The notes: a model not told the origin generated them from the sequence alone. A stretch of 64,000 nt of DNA from Vagococcus luciliae (GCF_024637875.1 NZ_CP102451.1:623001-687000); one strand, 5' to 3'; counted from the first letter of the stretch, positions 39,000 through 49,043 are shown. A program made the numbers and translations.

Positions 39000-40214
39000 A
39001 TGGGATTTTTTGATAAGATTAAAAAGGCAGTTCTTGGTGAGAAAAAAGTTGATGAAACACCAAAAGAAGAGATTGTCGAGGAGTTAGAACAAAGCATTGA
39101 AGAAATAGATAAAGAAGATGGTCTTGAAACCAAAGAAACTGTGGTTGTAGAAGAATCAAAGGAAGATGTAACGGTTGAAGAGATCATTGATTCAAAACAA
39201 GAAGAACCAAAACTAGAACAACCAAAAGAAGAAATAGTCAAAGAAGTGGTGGTTGAAGAAAAACCACAAGATACCGTTCAAAAATATGACAAAGGATTAG
39301 AAAAATCAAGGCGATCTTTTGGTCAATACATGAATGAATTATTTGCTAATTTTAGAATGGTTGATGATGAATTTTTTGAAGATTTAGAAGAAGCATTGAT
39401 TTCTGCCGATGTTGGGTTTGAAACGGCAATGCGTATTTCCGATGAATTGCAAGAAGAAGTGAAATTAAAAAATGTTAAAAAGAAAAAAGATGTCCAAGCA
39501 ACGATTATCGAAAAATTAGTTGAGATTTATGAAGAAGAGGGTATTGAAGAAAATAATGAGTTAAATATCCAAACTGACAGCCCAACAATTATGCTGTTTG
39601 TTGGTGTAAATGGTGTTGGTAAAACAACAAGCATCGGTAAATTAGCCAAACGTTACAAAGATCAAGGCAAGAAAGTTTTGTTAGCTGCAGCTGATACTTT
39701 TAGGGCAGGAGCGATTGATCAATTAGTTGTTTGGGGAGAACGTGCTGGTGTTGATGTGGTTAGACATAATGCCGGTGGAGATCCAGCTGCAGTCGTGTAT
39801 GATGCTGTTGAGAAAATGAAAAATGAGCATTATGATATTTTATTAGTGGATACGGCCGGTCGTTTGCAAAACAAAGTAAACTTGATGAAAGAATTAGAAA
39901 AAATGAAGCGTATCATTGAACGTGAATACCCTTCAGCTCCTCATGAAGTGTTACTAGTTGTTGATGCAACGACTGGACAAAATGCGTTGATTCAAGCAAA
40001 AGAATTTAAAAATACGACTGATGTGACAGGTATTGTGTTGACAAAACTTGATGGGACAGCTAAAGGCGGGATTGTCTTAGCTATTAGAAATGAATTACAT
40101 TTACCAGTAAAATTAGTTGGATTAGGAGAGAAAATCACTGATTTAGAAGCCTTTAATCCAAATCAATTTGTTTATGGATTGTTTAAAGATTTAATGGAAG
40201 ATTATGATGGGTAA
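39000..40214 (+). CDS. ftsY: Signal recognition particle receptor FtsY
   Basis: A 404-residue SRP receptor GTPase. Residues about 20-100 are a Glu/Lys/Val-rich acidic region that contacts membrane lipids; the N domain follows and the G domain has G1 GVNGVGKTT near 202, AADTFRAGAIDQL, G3 DTAGRLQNK and G4 TKLDGTAKGG. AGGAGG stands before the ATG. Unlike many Firmicutes, ylxM-ffh do not follow; a terminator and the inositol locus do. Confidence 0.96.
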   Translation: MGFFDKIKKAVLGEKKVDETPKEEIVEELEQSIEEIDKEDGLETKETVVVEESKEDVTVEEIIDSKQEEPKLEQPKEEIVKEVVVEEKPQDTVQKYDKGLEKSRRSFGQYMNELFANFRMVDDEFFEDLEEALISADVGFETAMRISDELQEEVKLKNVKKKKDVQATIIEKLVEIYEEEGIEENNELNIQTDSPTIMLFVGVNGVGKTTSIGKLAKRYKDQGKKVLLAAADTFRAGAIDQLVVWGERAGVDVVRHNAGGDPAAVVYDAVEKMKNEHYDILLVDTAGRLQNKVNLMKELEKMKRIIEREYPSAPHEVLLVVDATTGQNALIQAKEFKNTTDVTGIVLTKLDGTAKGGIVLAIRNELHLPVKLVGLGEKITDLEAFNPNQFVYGLFKDLMEDYDG

Positions 40215-40216
40215 AT

Positions 40217-40255
40217 AAAAAGCGATAAAGCCTCCAATAGGTTTTATCGCTTTTT
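40217..40255. terminator. Bidirectional terminator between ftsY and iolR
   Basis: AAAAAGCGATAAA pairs with TTTATCGCTTTTT plus an inner CC/GG, between convergent genes. Confidence 0.92.
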
Positions 40256-40260
40256 ATTAT

Positions 40261-41016
40261 TTATATTGAATGTAAAACGTCAATATTATGCTCTGCAAAA
40301 TAAGAAGAGTATGGATCAGTAAATTTCTTATTTGTAATTAATAGATCGACATCACTCAAATCTGCATAAGTTAATAAAGTCGAATGATCAAATTTTGTTT
40401 CATCAGCTAGTAAAAAGATTTTACCCGCTTTATCAATGACTTGTCGCTTGATTTCGTATTCCATAATATCAGAATTCATTAAGCCGCTATTGATAGAAAC
40501 TGCAGTTGCCGCCATAAATGCTTTTGTAATATTGTATTTAACAGATAATTCATCGTTTTCTAAGCCCACAAAAGAACGGGTGGGTTTCTTAAAAATATGA
40601 CCAATCAGAAAAATATTCGCTTTTCTTAATTTTTCAGCTTTTAATACCACATCTAAACTATTGGTAATAATCGTAAGAGGTATGTTTTCATCAACATAAT
40701 CTAGAATGTATTTTGTTGTAGTACCAGAATCAATATATATTAGATCTTCTGCTTCGATATAAGAAGCGGCTTTTTGTGCAATAGCTTTTTTATCTTCTTT
40801 ATTTTCAATGTTTCGATATTCAAAATCAACAAGAGTACCTTCTTTTACACTAACACCGCCGTAAACTTTTTCAAAACGTGAGTCTTTGAGTATTTTATTG
40901 ACATCTCGTCTAATAGTATTCATGGATACGTTGAATTCCTCTTCCAATTCTTTTAGGCTCACATGGCTGTGATCTAAAATATATTGTTTCATTAATTCAA
41001 ATCGTTTCTCTTTCAT
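40261..41016 (-). CDS. iolR: DeoR-family repressor of the inositol operon (IolR-like)
   Basis: A 251-residue regulator with an N-terminal DeoR helix-turn-helix (SLKELEEEFNVSMNTIRRDVNKIL) and a C-terminal sugar-phosphate sensor domain (YIDSGTTTKYILDYV, FLLADETKFDHS). It is divergent from iolA, the arrangement of IolR in B. subtilis, where the inducer is 2-deoxy-5-keto-gluconate 6-phosphate made by IolC. Its promoter is TTGATA (41075-41070) and TATGAT (41052-41047), 17 bases apart, with an AATCAAA element just upstream. The identity as IolR rests on family and position. Confidence 0.85.
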   Translation of the reverse strand: MKEKRFELMKQYILDHSHVSLKELEEEFNVSMNTIRRDVNKILKDSRFEKVYGGVSVKEGTLVDFEYRNIENKEDKKAIAQKAASYIEAEDLIYIDSGTTTKYILDYVDENIPLTIITNSLDVVLKAEKLRKANIFLIGHIFKKPTRSFVGLENDELSVKYNITKAFMAATAVSINSGLMNSDIMEYEIKRQVIDKAGKIFLLADETKFDHSTLLTYADLSDVDLLITNKKFTDPYSSYFAEHNIDVLHSI

Positions 41017-41046
41017 AAGTATTCTCCGCTTTCTGTCATTTCTTTT

Positions 41047-41087
41047 ATCATATCACTTATACATAAGTTTATCAATAGTTAATCAAA
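41047..41087 (-). promoter_or_regulatory. iolR promoter and adjacent AATCAAA element
   Basis: Minus-strand -35 TTGATA (41075-41070), 17-base spacer, -10 TATGAT (41052-41047). AATCAAA at 41081-41087 matches the repeats at 41164-41190, suggesting autoregulation. Confidence 0.6.
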
Positions 41088-41132
41088 TTATGTTTTAATT
41101 ACCAATTATTTTTATAAAATTAACAAAAAACA

Positions 41133-41161
41133 TTGACTGTTGATTAGATTAAAGGTAATAT
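41133..41161 (+). promoter_or_regulatory. iol operon promoter
   Basis: TTGACT (41133-41138), 17 bases, TAATAT (41156-41161), about 80 bases before iolA. Confidence 0.7.
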
Positions 41162-41163
41162 TA

Positions 41164-41190
41164 AATCAAAGTTAACCAAAACAACCAAAA
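41164..41190 (+). promoter_or_regulatory. Candidate IolR operator: tandem AAYCAAA repeats
   Basis: AATCAAA, AACCAAAA and AACCAAAA start at 41164, 41174 and 41183, about one helical turn apart, right over the predicted start of transcription. B. subtilis IolR recognises tandem AYCAA-type repeats, so these are good candidates. Confidence 0.6.
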
Positions 41191-41239
41191 TATAACAATT
41201 AAAATGGTATGTTTTAAGTAAATGTATGGAGGGTTATGA

Positions 41240-42697
41240 ATGTCAATTAGAAAATTAAAAAATTATATAAACGGTGAGTGGGTAGATAGTCAAACAACAA
41301 TGTATGAAACAGTAGTGAATCCTGCAACCAAAGAAGCAATGTGTGATGTTCCGTTATCAACTCGTGAAGATTTAGATCATGCAGCAACAGTAGCACATGA
41401 AGCATTTCAAACATGGAAAGAAGTCGCTGTACCAAGACGAGCACGAATTTTATATAAGTTTCATCAATTATTAATTGAAAATAAAGATGAGTTAGCAAAA
41501 TTAGTAACATTAGAAAATGGAAAGGCTTTATCTGAATCGTATGGTGAAGTTCAACGTGGAATTGAAAACGTGGAATTTGCTGCTGGAGCACCAACTTTAA
41601 TGATGGGGGATAACTTATCTTCTATTGCGACAGATGTTGAAGCAAGTGTTTATAAATACCCAATCGGAGTAGTTGGTGGGATTACACCATTTAACTTTCC
41701 AATGATGGTTCCATTCTGGATGTTCCCGATGGCCATTGCAACTGGAAATACAGTGGTGTTGAAGCCATCTGAAAAAGCGCCAATGTTAATGGAAAAAGTG
41801 GTGAGCTTATTAGAAGAAGCTGGTCTACCTAAAGGAGTATTTAATGTAGTTTTTGGAGCACATGATGTTGTAAACGGTTTATTGCAACACCCAGATATTA
41901 AAGCTATTTCATTTGTTGGGTCACAACCAGTTGGACAATATGTTTATACAGAAGGTTCTAAAAACTTAAAACGTGTTCAATCTCTAACAGGAGCTAAAAA
42001 CCATACGATTGTTTTAAATGACGCCAACCTAAAAGATAGTATTCCTGCTATTGTGAGTGCGGCATTTGGATCAGCTGGTGAACGTTGTATGGCTGCTGCA
42101 GTAGTAACCGTAGAAGAAGGTATCTATGATGAATTCATGGTTGAATTAACAAAAGCCACAAAAGATATCAAAATGGGGAATGGATTAGATGACGGTGTGT
42201 TCTTAGGACCAGTTATTCGTCAAGAAAACTTAGACCGTACGCTAAACTATATCGAGCAAGGTGTTGAAGCAGGTGCCAACTTAATCTGTGACGGTCGTGA
42301 CCAATTAGATGAAGATGGATTCTTTGTTGGACCAACTATCTTTGAAGGAGTTACAACAGACATGACAATCTGGAAAGACGAATTATTTGCTCCAGTATTA
42401 TCTATTATGAAAATTAAAGATTTACAAGAAGGTATTTCTATTGCAAATGCATCAGAGTTTGCTAATGGCGCATGTTTGTTTACTAACAACGCTTCAGCTA
42501 TTCGCTACTTTAGAGAAAACATTGATGCTGGAATGTTAGGCATTAACTTAGGTGTCCCAGCTCCAATGGCAATGTTCCCATTCTCAGGATGGAAATCATC
42601 ATTCTACGGAACGTTACCAGCAAATGGAAAAGCTGGAGTAGATTTCTATACACGTAATAAAGTTGTGACAGCGCGTTACGCACGTAGTGATGTGTAA
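41240..42697 (+). CDS. iolA: Methylmalonate-semialdehyde dehydrogenase IolA
   Basis: A 485-residue CoA-acylating aldehyde dehydrogenase that turns malonate semialdehyde into acetyl-CoA, the last step of inositol breakdown. The NAD-binding [30 protein letters not shown] and catalytic Cys in [10 protein letters not shown] (about residue 283) are present. AAATGTATGGAGGG precedes the ATG. It leads the operon, followed after 14 bases by iolB. Confidence 0.95.
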   Translation: MSIRKLKNYINGEWVDSQTTMYETVVNPATKEAMCDVPLSTREDLDHAATVAHEAFQTWKEVAVPRRARILYKFHQLLIENKDELAKLVTLENGKALSESYGEVQRGIENVEFAAGAPTLMMGDNLSSIATDVEASVYKYPIGVVGGITPFNFPMMVPFWMFPMAIATGNTVVLKPSEKAPMLMEKVVSLLEEAGLPKGVFNVVFGAHDVVNGLLQHPDIKAISFVGSQPVGQYVYTEGSKNLKRVQSLTGAKNHTIVLNDANLKDSIPAIVSAAFGSAGERCMAAAVVTVEEGIYDEFMVELTKATKDIKMGNGLDDGVFLGPVIRQENLDRTLNYIEQGVEAGANLICDGRDQLDEDGFFVGPTIFEGVTTDMTIWKDELFAPVLSIMKIKDLQEGISIANASEFANGACLFTNNASAIRYFRENIDAGMLGINLGVPAPMAMFPFSGWKSSFYGTLPANGKAGVDFYTRNKVVTARYARSDV

Positions 42698-42711
42698 AGG
42701 GAGGAAACAAG

Positions 42712-43530
42712 ATGGTTGAGTTAAAACGACGTCCGTATAAAAAAGAACTTTCTGAACACGTGGTGGAATGCCATCACGTGACACGTGAGGCGGACGGATT
42801 ACGCTACATTGAAATGCGCGTCTTAAACCTATCTAAAGATGGCGTTTATACAGAAGAATTAACAGATTTAGAAGCCTGTATTGTTGCGATGACTGGGAAA
42901 ATTGATGTAACAGTTGGAGAAGATTCATTTAAACAAATTGGAAATCGTCAAGATGTCTTTGATAGAGTTCCAACTGATAGTGTTTATGTTTCAAGTGGCA
43001 AATCATTCCAGATTACGACAAGTGATGAAGCTAGAGTGTTAATTGCTTATGCACCAAGTAATAAATCATTGCCAACAGCTTTAATTAAAGCTTCTGATAA
43101 TACAGTAGAACATCGTGGTAAATATCAAAATAAACGAACAGTGCATAATATTATGGATGATCAAAGTCCCATTTCAGATAAATTGATTGTGGTTGAAGTG
43201 TATACAGATAGTGGTAACTGGTCTAGCTATCCCCCTCATAAACACGATCAAAATAATTTACCACATGAATCATTTTTGGAAGAAACTTATTATCATGAAA
43301 TGAACCCTAAACATGGATTTGTATTCCAACGAGTGTATACCGATGATCGTTCGTTAGATGAAACGATGACAGTTGAGCATGAAAATGTGGTAATCGTACC
43401 AAAAGGTTACCATCCAGTATCTGTTCCTGATGGATACGATGGTTACTATTTAAATATTATGGCTGGCCCAATCAAAAAATGGCAGTTTCATAATGACAAA
43501 GATCACGAATGGATTTTAAATAGAGACTAA
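42712..43530 (+). CDS. iolB: 5-deoxyglucuronate isomerase IolB
   Basis: A 272-residue bicupin enzyme that isomerises 5-deoxyglucuronate to 2-deoxy-5-keto-gluconate. The C-terminal cupin carries the metal ligands in YPPHKHDQNNLPHESFLEETYYHE and PKGYHPVSVPDGYDGYYLNIMAGP. AGGGAGGAAAC precedes the ATG. Length and motifs are normal. It follows iolA and precedes iolC as in B. subtilis. Confidence 0.94.
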   Translation: MVELKRRPYKKELSEHVVECHHVTREADGLRYIEMRVLNLSKDGVYTEELTDLEACIVAMTGKIDVTVGEDSFKQIGNRQDVFDRVPTDSVYVSSGKSFQITTSDEARVLIAYAPSNKSLPTALIKASDNTVEHRGKYQNKRTVHNIMDDQSPISDKLIVVEVYTDSGNWSSYPPHKHDQNNLPHESFLEETYYHEMNPKHGFVFQRVYTDDRSLDETMTVEHENVVIVPKGYHPVSVPDGYDGYYLNIMAGPIKKWQFHNDKDHEWILNRD

Positions 43531-43547
43531 TAAAAAGGAGTTTAATT

Positions 43548-44507
43548 ATGACAACCTATGATTTAATTGCTGTTGGTCGTGCTTGTATTGATTTAAATGC
43601 AGTGGAGTACAATCGTCCAATGGAAGAAACAGAAACATTTAGTAAATACGTTGGAGGATCTCCAGCTAATATTGCAATTGGTGCATCAAAATTAGGATTA
43701 TCTTGTGGATTTATTGGGAAAATTCCTGATGATCAACACGGAAGATTTATCTCAAATTACATGTCAGAAGTTGGAATTGATACAAGTAATTTAGTGGTTG
43801 ATACAGAAGGGCACAAAGCAGGTTTAGCTTTTACTGAAATTCTTAGTCCGTCAGAATGTAGTATTTTAATGTACCGTGATGATGTGGCTGATTTATATTT
43901 AGAGCCAAATGAAGTTAGCGAAGGGTACATCAAACAAGCGAAAATGTTAGTTGTATCAGGAACAGGTTTAGCACAAAGTCCTAGTCGTGAAGCCGTATTA
44001 AAGTCAGTTGCATTAGCACGAAAAAATAATGTCAAAGTGGTATTTGAATTAGACTATCGTCCTTATACATGGAAAAATGCTGAAGAAGTATCTGTTTACT
44101 ACTCAATCGTAGCTGAACAATCAGATGTCGTGATTGGAACACGTGATGAATTTAATATGTTGGAGAATGTAGTAGAAGGAAATAACGACAAAACAGTCGC
44201 GTATTTATTCCAACATGAGCCTGAATTAATCGTGATTAAACATGGTGTGGAAGGATCGTACGCTTATACTAAAGAGGGCGACACATTCCGTGGTAAAGCG
44301 TATAAATCAAATGTATTAAAAACATTTGGCGCAGGGGACTCTTACGCTGCAGCCTTTTTATATGCTTTAACTAAAGGAAAAACAATTCAAGAAGCATTGC
44401 AATATGGCAGTGCCTCAGCAGCGATTGTAGTTAGCAAGCATAGCTCATCTGAAGCCATGCCAACAGTGGAACAAATTGAAGCGTTAATGGAAGAACAATC
44501 AAACTAA
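43548..44507 (+). CDS. iolC: 5-dehydro-2-deoxygluconokinase IolC
   Basis: A 319-residue PfkB-family kinase making 2-deoxy-5-keto-gluconate 6-phosphate, the inducer for IolR in Bacillus. The glycine-rich YVGGSPANIAIGASKLG is near residue 30 and the catalytic base is in FGAGDSYAAAFLYAL near 263. AAAAGGAG precedes the ATG. The product is normally cleaved by the aldolase IolJ, not encoded in this operon. Confidence 0.94.
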   Translation: MTTYDLIAVGRACIDLNAVEYNRPMEETETFSKYVGGSPANIAIGASKLGLSCGFIGKIPDDQHGRFISNYMSEVGIDTSNLVVDTEGHKAGLAFTEILSPSECSILMYRDDVADLYLEPNEVSEGYIKQAKMLVVSGTGLAQSPSREAVLKSVALARKNNVKVVFELDYRPYTWKNAEEVSVYYSIVAEQSDVVIGTRDEFNMLENVVEGNNDKTVAYLFQHEPELIVIKHGVEGSYAYTKEGDTFRGKAYKSNVLKTFGAGDSYAAAFLYALTKGKTIQEALQYGSASAAIVVSKHSSSEAMPTVEQIEALMEEQSN

Positions 44508-44521
44508 AAGGAAGTAAGCTA

Positions 44522-46435
44522 ATGAGAGAAACAATTCGATTAACAACAGCACAAGCATTAGTTAAGTTTTTAAATCAACAATATATCTATGTTGATGGTG
44601 TAGAAACACCTTTTGTTGAGGGAGTATTTAATATTTTTGGACATGGTAATGTATTAGGTCTAGGTCATGCTCTAGAAGAAAATCCAGGGCATTTAAAGAT
44701 AATGCAAGGTAAAAACGAACAAGGGATGGCGCATACTGCGATTGCTTATGCCAAACAAATGAAACGACAAAAAATTTATGCTGTGACAGCTTCAGCTGGA
44801 CCTGGTTCAGCAAACATGATTACAGCAGCCGCAACAGCGCATGCAAATAATATTCCTGTTTTATTTTTACCCGCAGATACTTTTGCGACACGTCAACCAG
44901 ATCCAGTGTTGCAACAACTAGAGCATGAATCTAGTATTTCACTAACAACAAATGATGCGTTTAAAGCAGTATCACGATATTGGGACCGTGTGACACGTCC
45001 TGAACAGTTGATGTCTGCGTTAATTCGAGCGTTTGAAGTGATGACGAATCCTGCAACAGCAGGGCCAGCAACGATTTGTTTACCGCAAGATACTGAAGGG
45101 GAAGCATTTGATTTTGATGCCTCATTCTTTAAAAAACGTGTACACTATTTAGATCGTACTAGTCCAGTTGAAAGAGCCTTGAATGATGCACTAGATAGAA
45201 TCAAAGAAAGCAAACGTCCAGTGATGATTGTGGGTGGCGGTGCGAGATATTCTGGTGCTGGTGAGGTAATCCAACAGATTGCAACGCAACATAATATCCC
45301 ATTAGTTGAAACGCATGCCGGAAAATCAACTGTTCCAAATAGTTTTGCTTATAATCTAGGTGGTACAGGTATCTTAGGGACATCAGCTGCCAATAAAGCA
45401 ATTGATTCTGCTGATTTAGTGATAGGAATTGGAACTCGTTATACCGATTTTACTACGTCATCAAAGACAGCATTTAATTATGATAAAACACGTTTTATTA
45501 ATATCAATGTGAGTCGAGTACAAGCCTATAAATTTGATGCCTTACAAGTAGTGGGTGACGCGAAGGCTAGCTTAGAATGGTTTAGTCAACATTTGGATGA
45601 TTATAAAGCCAGTTATGGTCATGAGTTAGAAGAATGGCAAAAAGAATGGCAAGAAGAACGCCAACGTTTACATAATATTGTCTTTAATAGAGAAACATTT
45701 AAAGCTGAAATTGCCGATCATTTTTCTCAAAAAATTATGAATGAGTACGCTGATGTATTACATACTGAATTTACTCAAACCAATGCGTTAATCACACTAA
45801 ATGATACAGTAGCAGATGACAGTATTGTCGTTGCTTCAGCGGGTTCTTTACCAGGAGATGTGCAACGATTATGGGAAACAGATACCGTCAATACATATCA
45901 TTTAGAGTATGGTTACTCATGTATGGGGTATGAAGTAGCAGGAGCGTTAGGAGCAAAATTAGCTAATCCAAATCAAGAAGTCTATGCCGTATTAGGCGAT
46001 GGTAGTTTCTTGATGTTACATACAGAGTTAGTAACAGCCCTACAGTACAAACAAAAAATTAATATTTGTTTGTTTGATAACGCTGGATACGGTTGTATTA
46101 ATAATTTACAAATGTCTAATGGTGGCGGAAGTTTCAACTGTGAATTACGCGATGCTGATAATCAAATTATGGCAATTGATTATGCGATGGTTGCTAAAGG
46201 ATACGGAGCAAAAGTGTACCGTGTTACCACACGAGAGGAACTCGTTGCCGCATTAGAAGATGCAAAAAAACAAACAGTGTCAACATTGATTGACATTAAA
46301 GTATTACCAAAAACCATGACTGATGGATATGGTGGTTGGTGGAATGTTGGGGTATCAGAAGTATCAGATAATCCGGATGTCACACAAGTATGGAAACAAC
46401 GAGAACAAAAGTTAGAAAAAGCGTGGAAGTATTAG
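44522..46435 (+). CDS. iolD: THcHDO hydrolase IolD
   Basis: A 637-residue ThDP-dependent enzyme that opens the ring of 3D-trihydroxycyclohexane-1,2-dione. The N-terminal Pyr domain has the glutamate in GNVLGLGHALEENPG context, the middle domain is Rossmann-like, and the ThDP motif is GDGSFLMLHTELVTALQYKQKINICLF with the asparagine in DNAGYG. AAAGGAAG precedes the ATG. A terminator-like hairpin lies between this gene and iolE. Confidence 0.94.
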   Translation: MRETIRLTTAQALVKFLNQQYIYVDGVETPFVEGVFNIFGHGNVLGLGHALEENPGHLKIMQGKNEQGMAHTAIAYAKQMKRQKIYAVTASAGPGSANMITAAATAHANNIPVLFLPADTFATRQPDPVLQQLEHESSISLTTNDAFKAVSRYWDRVTRPEQLMSALIRAFEVMTNPATAGPATICLPQDTEGEAFDFDASFFKKRVHYLDRTSPVERALNDALDRIKESKRPVMIVGGGARYSGAGEVIQQIATQHNIPLVETHAGKSTVPNSFAYNLGGTGILGTSAANKAIDSADLVIGIGTRYTDFTTSSKTAFNYDKTRFININVSRVQAYKFDALQVVGDAKASLEWFSQHLDDYKASYGHELEEWQKEWQEERQRLHNIVFNRETFKAEIADHFSQKIMNEYADVLHTEFTQTNALITLNDTVADDSIVVASAGSLPGDVQRLWETDTVNTYHLEYGYSCMGYEVAGALGAKLANPNQEVYAVLGDGSFLMLHTELVTALQYKQKINICLFDNAGYGCINNLQMSNGGGSFNCELRDADNQIMAIDYAMVAKGYGAKVYRVTTREELVAALEDAKKQTVSTLIDIKVLPKTMTDGYGGWWNVGVSEVSDNPDVTQVWKQREQKLEKAWKY

Positions 46436-46442
46436 GGTTGGG

Positions 46443-46483
46443 GAATATAGCTAGCTAAAAAAGGTGTTAGCTATATTTCTTTT
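46443..46483 (+). terminator. Intercistronic hairpin between iolD and iolE
   Basis: AATATAGCTA (46444-46453) pairs perfectly with TAGCTATATT (46468-46477), followed by TCTTTT. It could partially terminate or protect mRNA within the operon. Confidence 0.65.
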
Positions 46484-46491
46484 AAAAATAA

Positions 46492-46505
46492 AGAAAGCGC
46501 TCTTT
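46492..46505 (+). promoter_or_regulatory. cre-like element inside the iol operon
   Basis: AGAAAGCGCTCTTT resembles the CcpA site TGAAAGCGCTTTCA with the core AAAGCGCT intact and ends altered. Position between iolD and iolE suggests catabolite control as a roadblock. Confidence 0.45.
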
Positions 46506-46523
46506 TTGAGCCGGGAGGATACT

Positions 46524-47408
46524 ATGACAATTAAGTTAGGGATTGCACCAATAGCTTGGACAAATGATGATATGCCAGAATTAGGTAAAGAAAATACGTT
46601 TGAACAATGTGTCAGTGAAATGGCATTAGCAGGGTACACAGGAACAGAAATTGGAAACAAATATCCAAAAAATCCAGAAGAATTGAAAAGCTTCTTAGAG
46701 CCACGAGGATTATCAGTAGCCAGTGCATGGTTTAGTGCCTTTTTAACAACGAAACCATTTGAAGAGACAAAAGAAGCCTTTATGTTACATCGTGACTTTT
46801 TACATGCAATGGGAGCAAAAGTCATCGTTGTGTCAGAACAAGGACATAGTGTACAAGGTCAAATGGAGACACCTGTTTTTGATAAAAAACCTGAATTTAC
46901 AGAAGAAGAATGGGAAAAATTAACAAGTGGGTTAGATAAATTAGGCGAGTTGGCAAATGAAAAAGATATGTCTATTGTTTATCATCATCACATGGGGACT
47001 GGTGTTCAAACAACTGATGAAATCAATCGTTTGATGGCTGAGACAGATCCTAAAAAAGTGTCACTATTATATGATACTGGTCACTTAGTTTTCTCAGGTG
47101 AAGATCCGATTGAAGTGTATCAAACACACAAAGACCGTATTAAACATATTCACTTTAAAGATATCCGTAAAGAAAAAATGGAAGAAGTCAAAACCAGCTC
47201 ATCTAGTTTCTTAAAAGGCGTGAAAGAAGGGGTATTTACCGTTCCTGGAGATGGCATGATTGATTTTGCACCAATTTGGAAAGAAATTGAAAAAGATGGT
47301 TATGAAGGATGGATTGTCGTAGAGGCAGAACAAGATCCAGCAAAAGCTAATCCATTTATTTATGCAAAAAATGCTCGTGAATACATCAAATCAGTTACGA
47401 AACTGTAA
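46524..47408 (+). CDS. iolE: Inosose dehydratase IolE
   Basis: A 294-residue TIM-barrel enzyme that dehydrates scyllo-inosose, the second step of the pathway. Family segments are LGIAPIAWTNDDMPELG at the start, YTGTEIGNKYPKNP, YHHHMGTGVQTTDEINRLM (metal ligands) and DTGHLVFSGEDP. The frame is open from 46464, but GGGAGGA places the start at 46524. It follows the hairpin and cre-like site. Confidence 0.95.
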   Translation: MTIKLGIAPIAWTNDDMPELGKENTFEQCVSEMALAGYTGTEIGNKYPKNPEELKSFLEPRGLSVASAWFSAFLTTKPFEETKEAFMLHRDFLHAMGAKVIVVSEQGHSVQGQMETPVFDKKPEFTEEEWEKLTSGLDKLGELANEKDMSIVYHHHMGTGVQTTDEINRLMAETDPKKVSLLYDTGHLVFSGEDPIEVYQTHKDRIKHIHFKDIRKEKMEEVKTSSSSFLKGVKEGVFTVPGDGMIDFAPIWKEIEKDGYEGWIVVEAEQDPAKANPFIYAKNAREYIKSVTKL

Positions 47409-47423
47409 TAAAGGGAGACGGTC

Positions 47424-49019
47424 ATGAATCTATTTTCTATTTTAAGTTTTGTTGTCATTATTAGTTGTGTGTGGTTATTTGCATATAAACGCTCACGCGG
47501 TGTCAGTGTTGATGGGGCAGAAGGATTCTTTATGGGTGGTCGAAGTTTGACTGCCTTACCGATTGCTGGTTCGATTATTATGACGAACTTATCAACGGAA
47601 CAAATTGTGGGTCAAAATGGTCAAAGTTATGTCGCGGGAATGGAAGTTATGGCATGGGAAGTCACATCAGCCATCGCAATCGTTATGTTAGCGTCCGTTT
47701 TCTTACCGAAGTATTTGAAATATGGGATTAATACCGTATCAGATTTTATTGAGATACGTTATGATACACAAATTAAGAGAATTATTTCGGCATTATTTAT
47801 TATTACATATATCACATCTTTTTTACCCGTGGTATTATATTCAGGATCATTAGTATTTAATAAAATTTTTCGAATTGATGAGTTATTAGGTATTCGTCCT
47901 ATTACGTCAATCATTGTCGTTTCACTAGCTATTGGTGTGATTGGTATTTTATACCTACTTATCGGTGGATTACGATTAAGTGCATACAGTGATACGGTTT
48001 ATGGATTTGGATTATTGGCTTGTGGATTACTAATTCCAACAATCGGTATCACAATGCTTGGTAATGGTAGTTTCATTGGGGGGATTGATCATATTGTAGA
48101 TAACACACCTTGGTTACTAAATTCAGTGGGATCAATTGATTCAGCCATTGTTCCTTGGCCAACGTTATTAACAGGTATGATGTTTAACAATTTATATTTC
48201 TGGTGTACCAATCAGATGATTGTCCAAAAAGCGTTAGCTGGAAAAAACTTAGCTGAAGCACAAAAAGGCGTATTCATTGTTGGGTTCTTTAAAGTATTTG
48301 GTGCATTATTCTTAGTATTCCCAGGAATTGTGGCAAGAAATATTTTTGGTGATACACTAATGGGGATGCCTGATGATGCGTATCCAACACTTGTGACACA
48401 TGTTTTACCAGAGATGATTTATGGCGTGTTTGCAGCGGTTATTTTTGGGGCGATTTTATCTTCATTCTCAGGAGCGTTAAATGCGACATCAACATTATTA
48501 TCGCTTGATTTTTATAAGCCTGTTTTCAATAAACAAGCAACGGATCATGATATTACGCGTTTTGGAAAAAAAATCACGATTGCTATTGGACTATTATCTA
48601 TTTTTATTTCACCATTGATTTCATTTGCACCGGCTGGATTGTATCAATTTGTACAAGAGTTTAATGGATTGTATAATATGCCATTATTGGTAATTATTCT
48701 ATTAGCATTTTATTCTAAAAAAGCAACAGCTTTTGCAGCAAAAGTAACGATTTACTTACATATTATATTGTATGCGTTATCAAAAGTTGTGTTAAAAGAT
48801 GTGCATTTTCTATATGTGTTAAGTGTACTATTTTTCTTAGATATGCTTGTTATGTTTGTGGTTTCAAAACTGAAACCAGATGGTGATTTTGAATTGAAAG
48901 TCTTTAATACAAAAGTAGATATCACACCTTGGAAGCATACAAAATTAGTGAGTGTGATTACCATTTTAGTAGTTGTATTTACATATTTAATGTTTTCTCC
49001 ATTGGGGATTGCTAGATAA
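47424..49019 (+). CDS. Sodium:solute symporter, probably the inositol importer
   Basis: A 531-residue SSS-family carrier (SGLT/YidK type) with about 13-14 helices. The sodium-site region reads IMTNLSTEQIVGQNGQSYVAGM near residue 52, and GGLRLSAYSDTVYGFGLL near 180 is typical. Its place between iolE and iolG implies myo-inositol as substrate, in contrast to the MFS carrier IolT of B. subtilis. AAAGGGAG precedes the ATG. The substrate is inferred from context only. Confidence 0.85.
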   Translation: MNLFSILSFVVIISCVWLFAYKRSRGVSVDGAEGFFMGGRSLTALPIAGSIIMTNLSTEQIVGQNGQSYVAGMEVMAWEVTSAIAIVMLASVFLPKYLKYGINTVSDFIEIRYDTQIKRIISALFIITYITSFLPVVLYSGSLVFNKIFRIDELLGIRPITSIIVVSLAIGVIGILYLLIGGLRLSAYSDTVYGFGLLACGLLIPTIGITMLGNGSFIGGIDHIVDNTPWLLNSVGSIDSAIVPWPTLLTGMMFNNLYFWCTNQMIVQKALAGKNLAEAQKGVFIVGFFKVFGALFLVFPGIVARNIFGDTLMGMPDDAYPTLVTHVLPEMIYGVFAAVIFGAILSSFSGALNATSTLLSLDFYKPVFNKQATDHDITRFGKKITIAIGLLSIFISPLISFAPAGLYQFVQEFNGLYNMPLLVIILLAFYSKKATAFAAKVTIYLHIILYALSKVVLKDVHFLYVLSVLFFLDMLVMFVVSKLKPDGDFELKVFNTKVDITPWKHTKLVSVITILVVVFTYLMFSPLGIAR

Positions 49020-49043
49020 ATAAAAAATTAGGGGATGAACGAA

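Noticed and set aside
46464-46523. Upstream extension of iolE
   Set aside because: The extension covers the cre-like region just after the intercistronic hairpin; GGGAGGA and the family N-terminus support the ATG at 46524.
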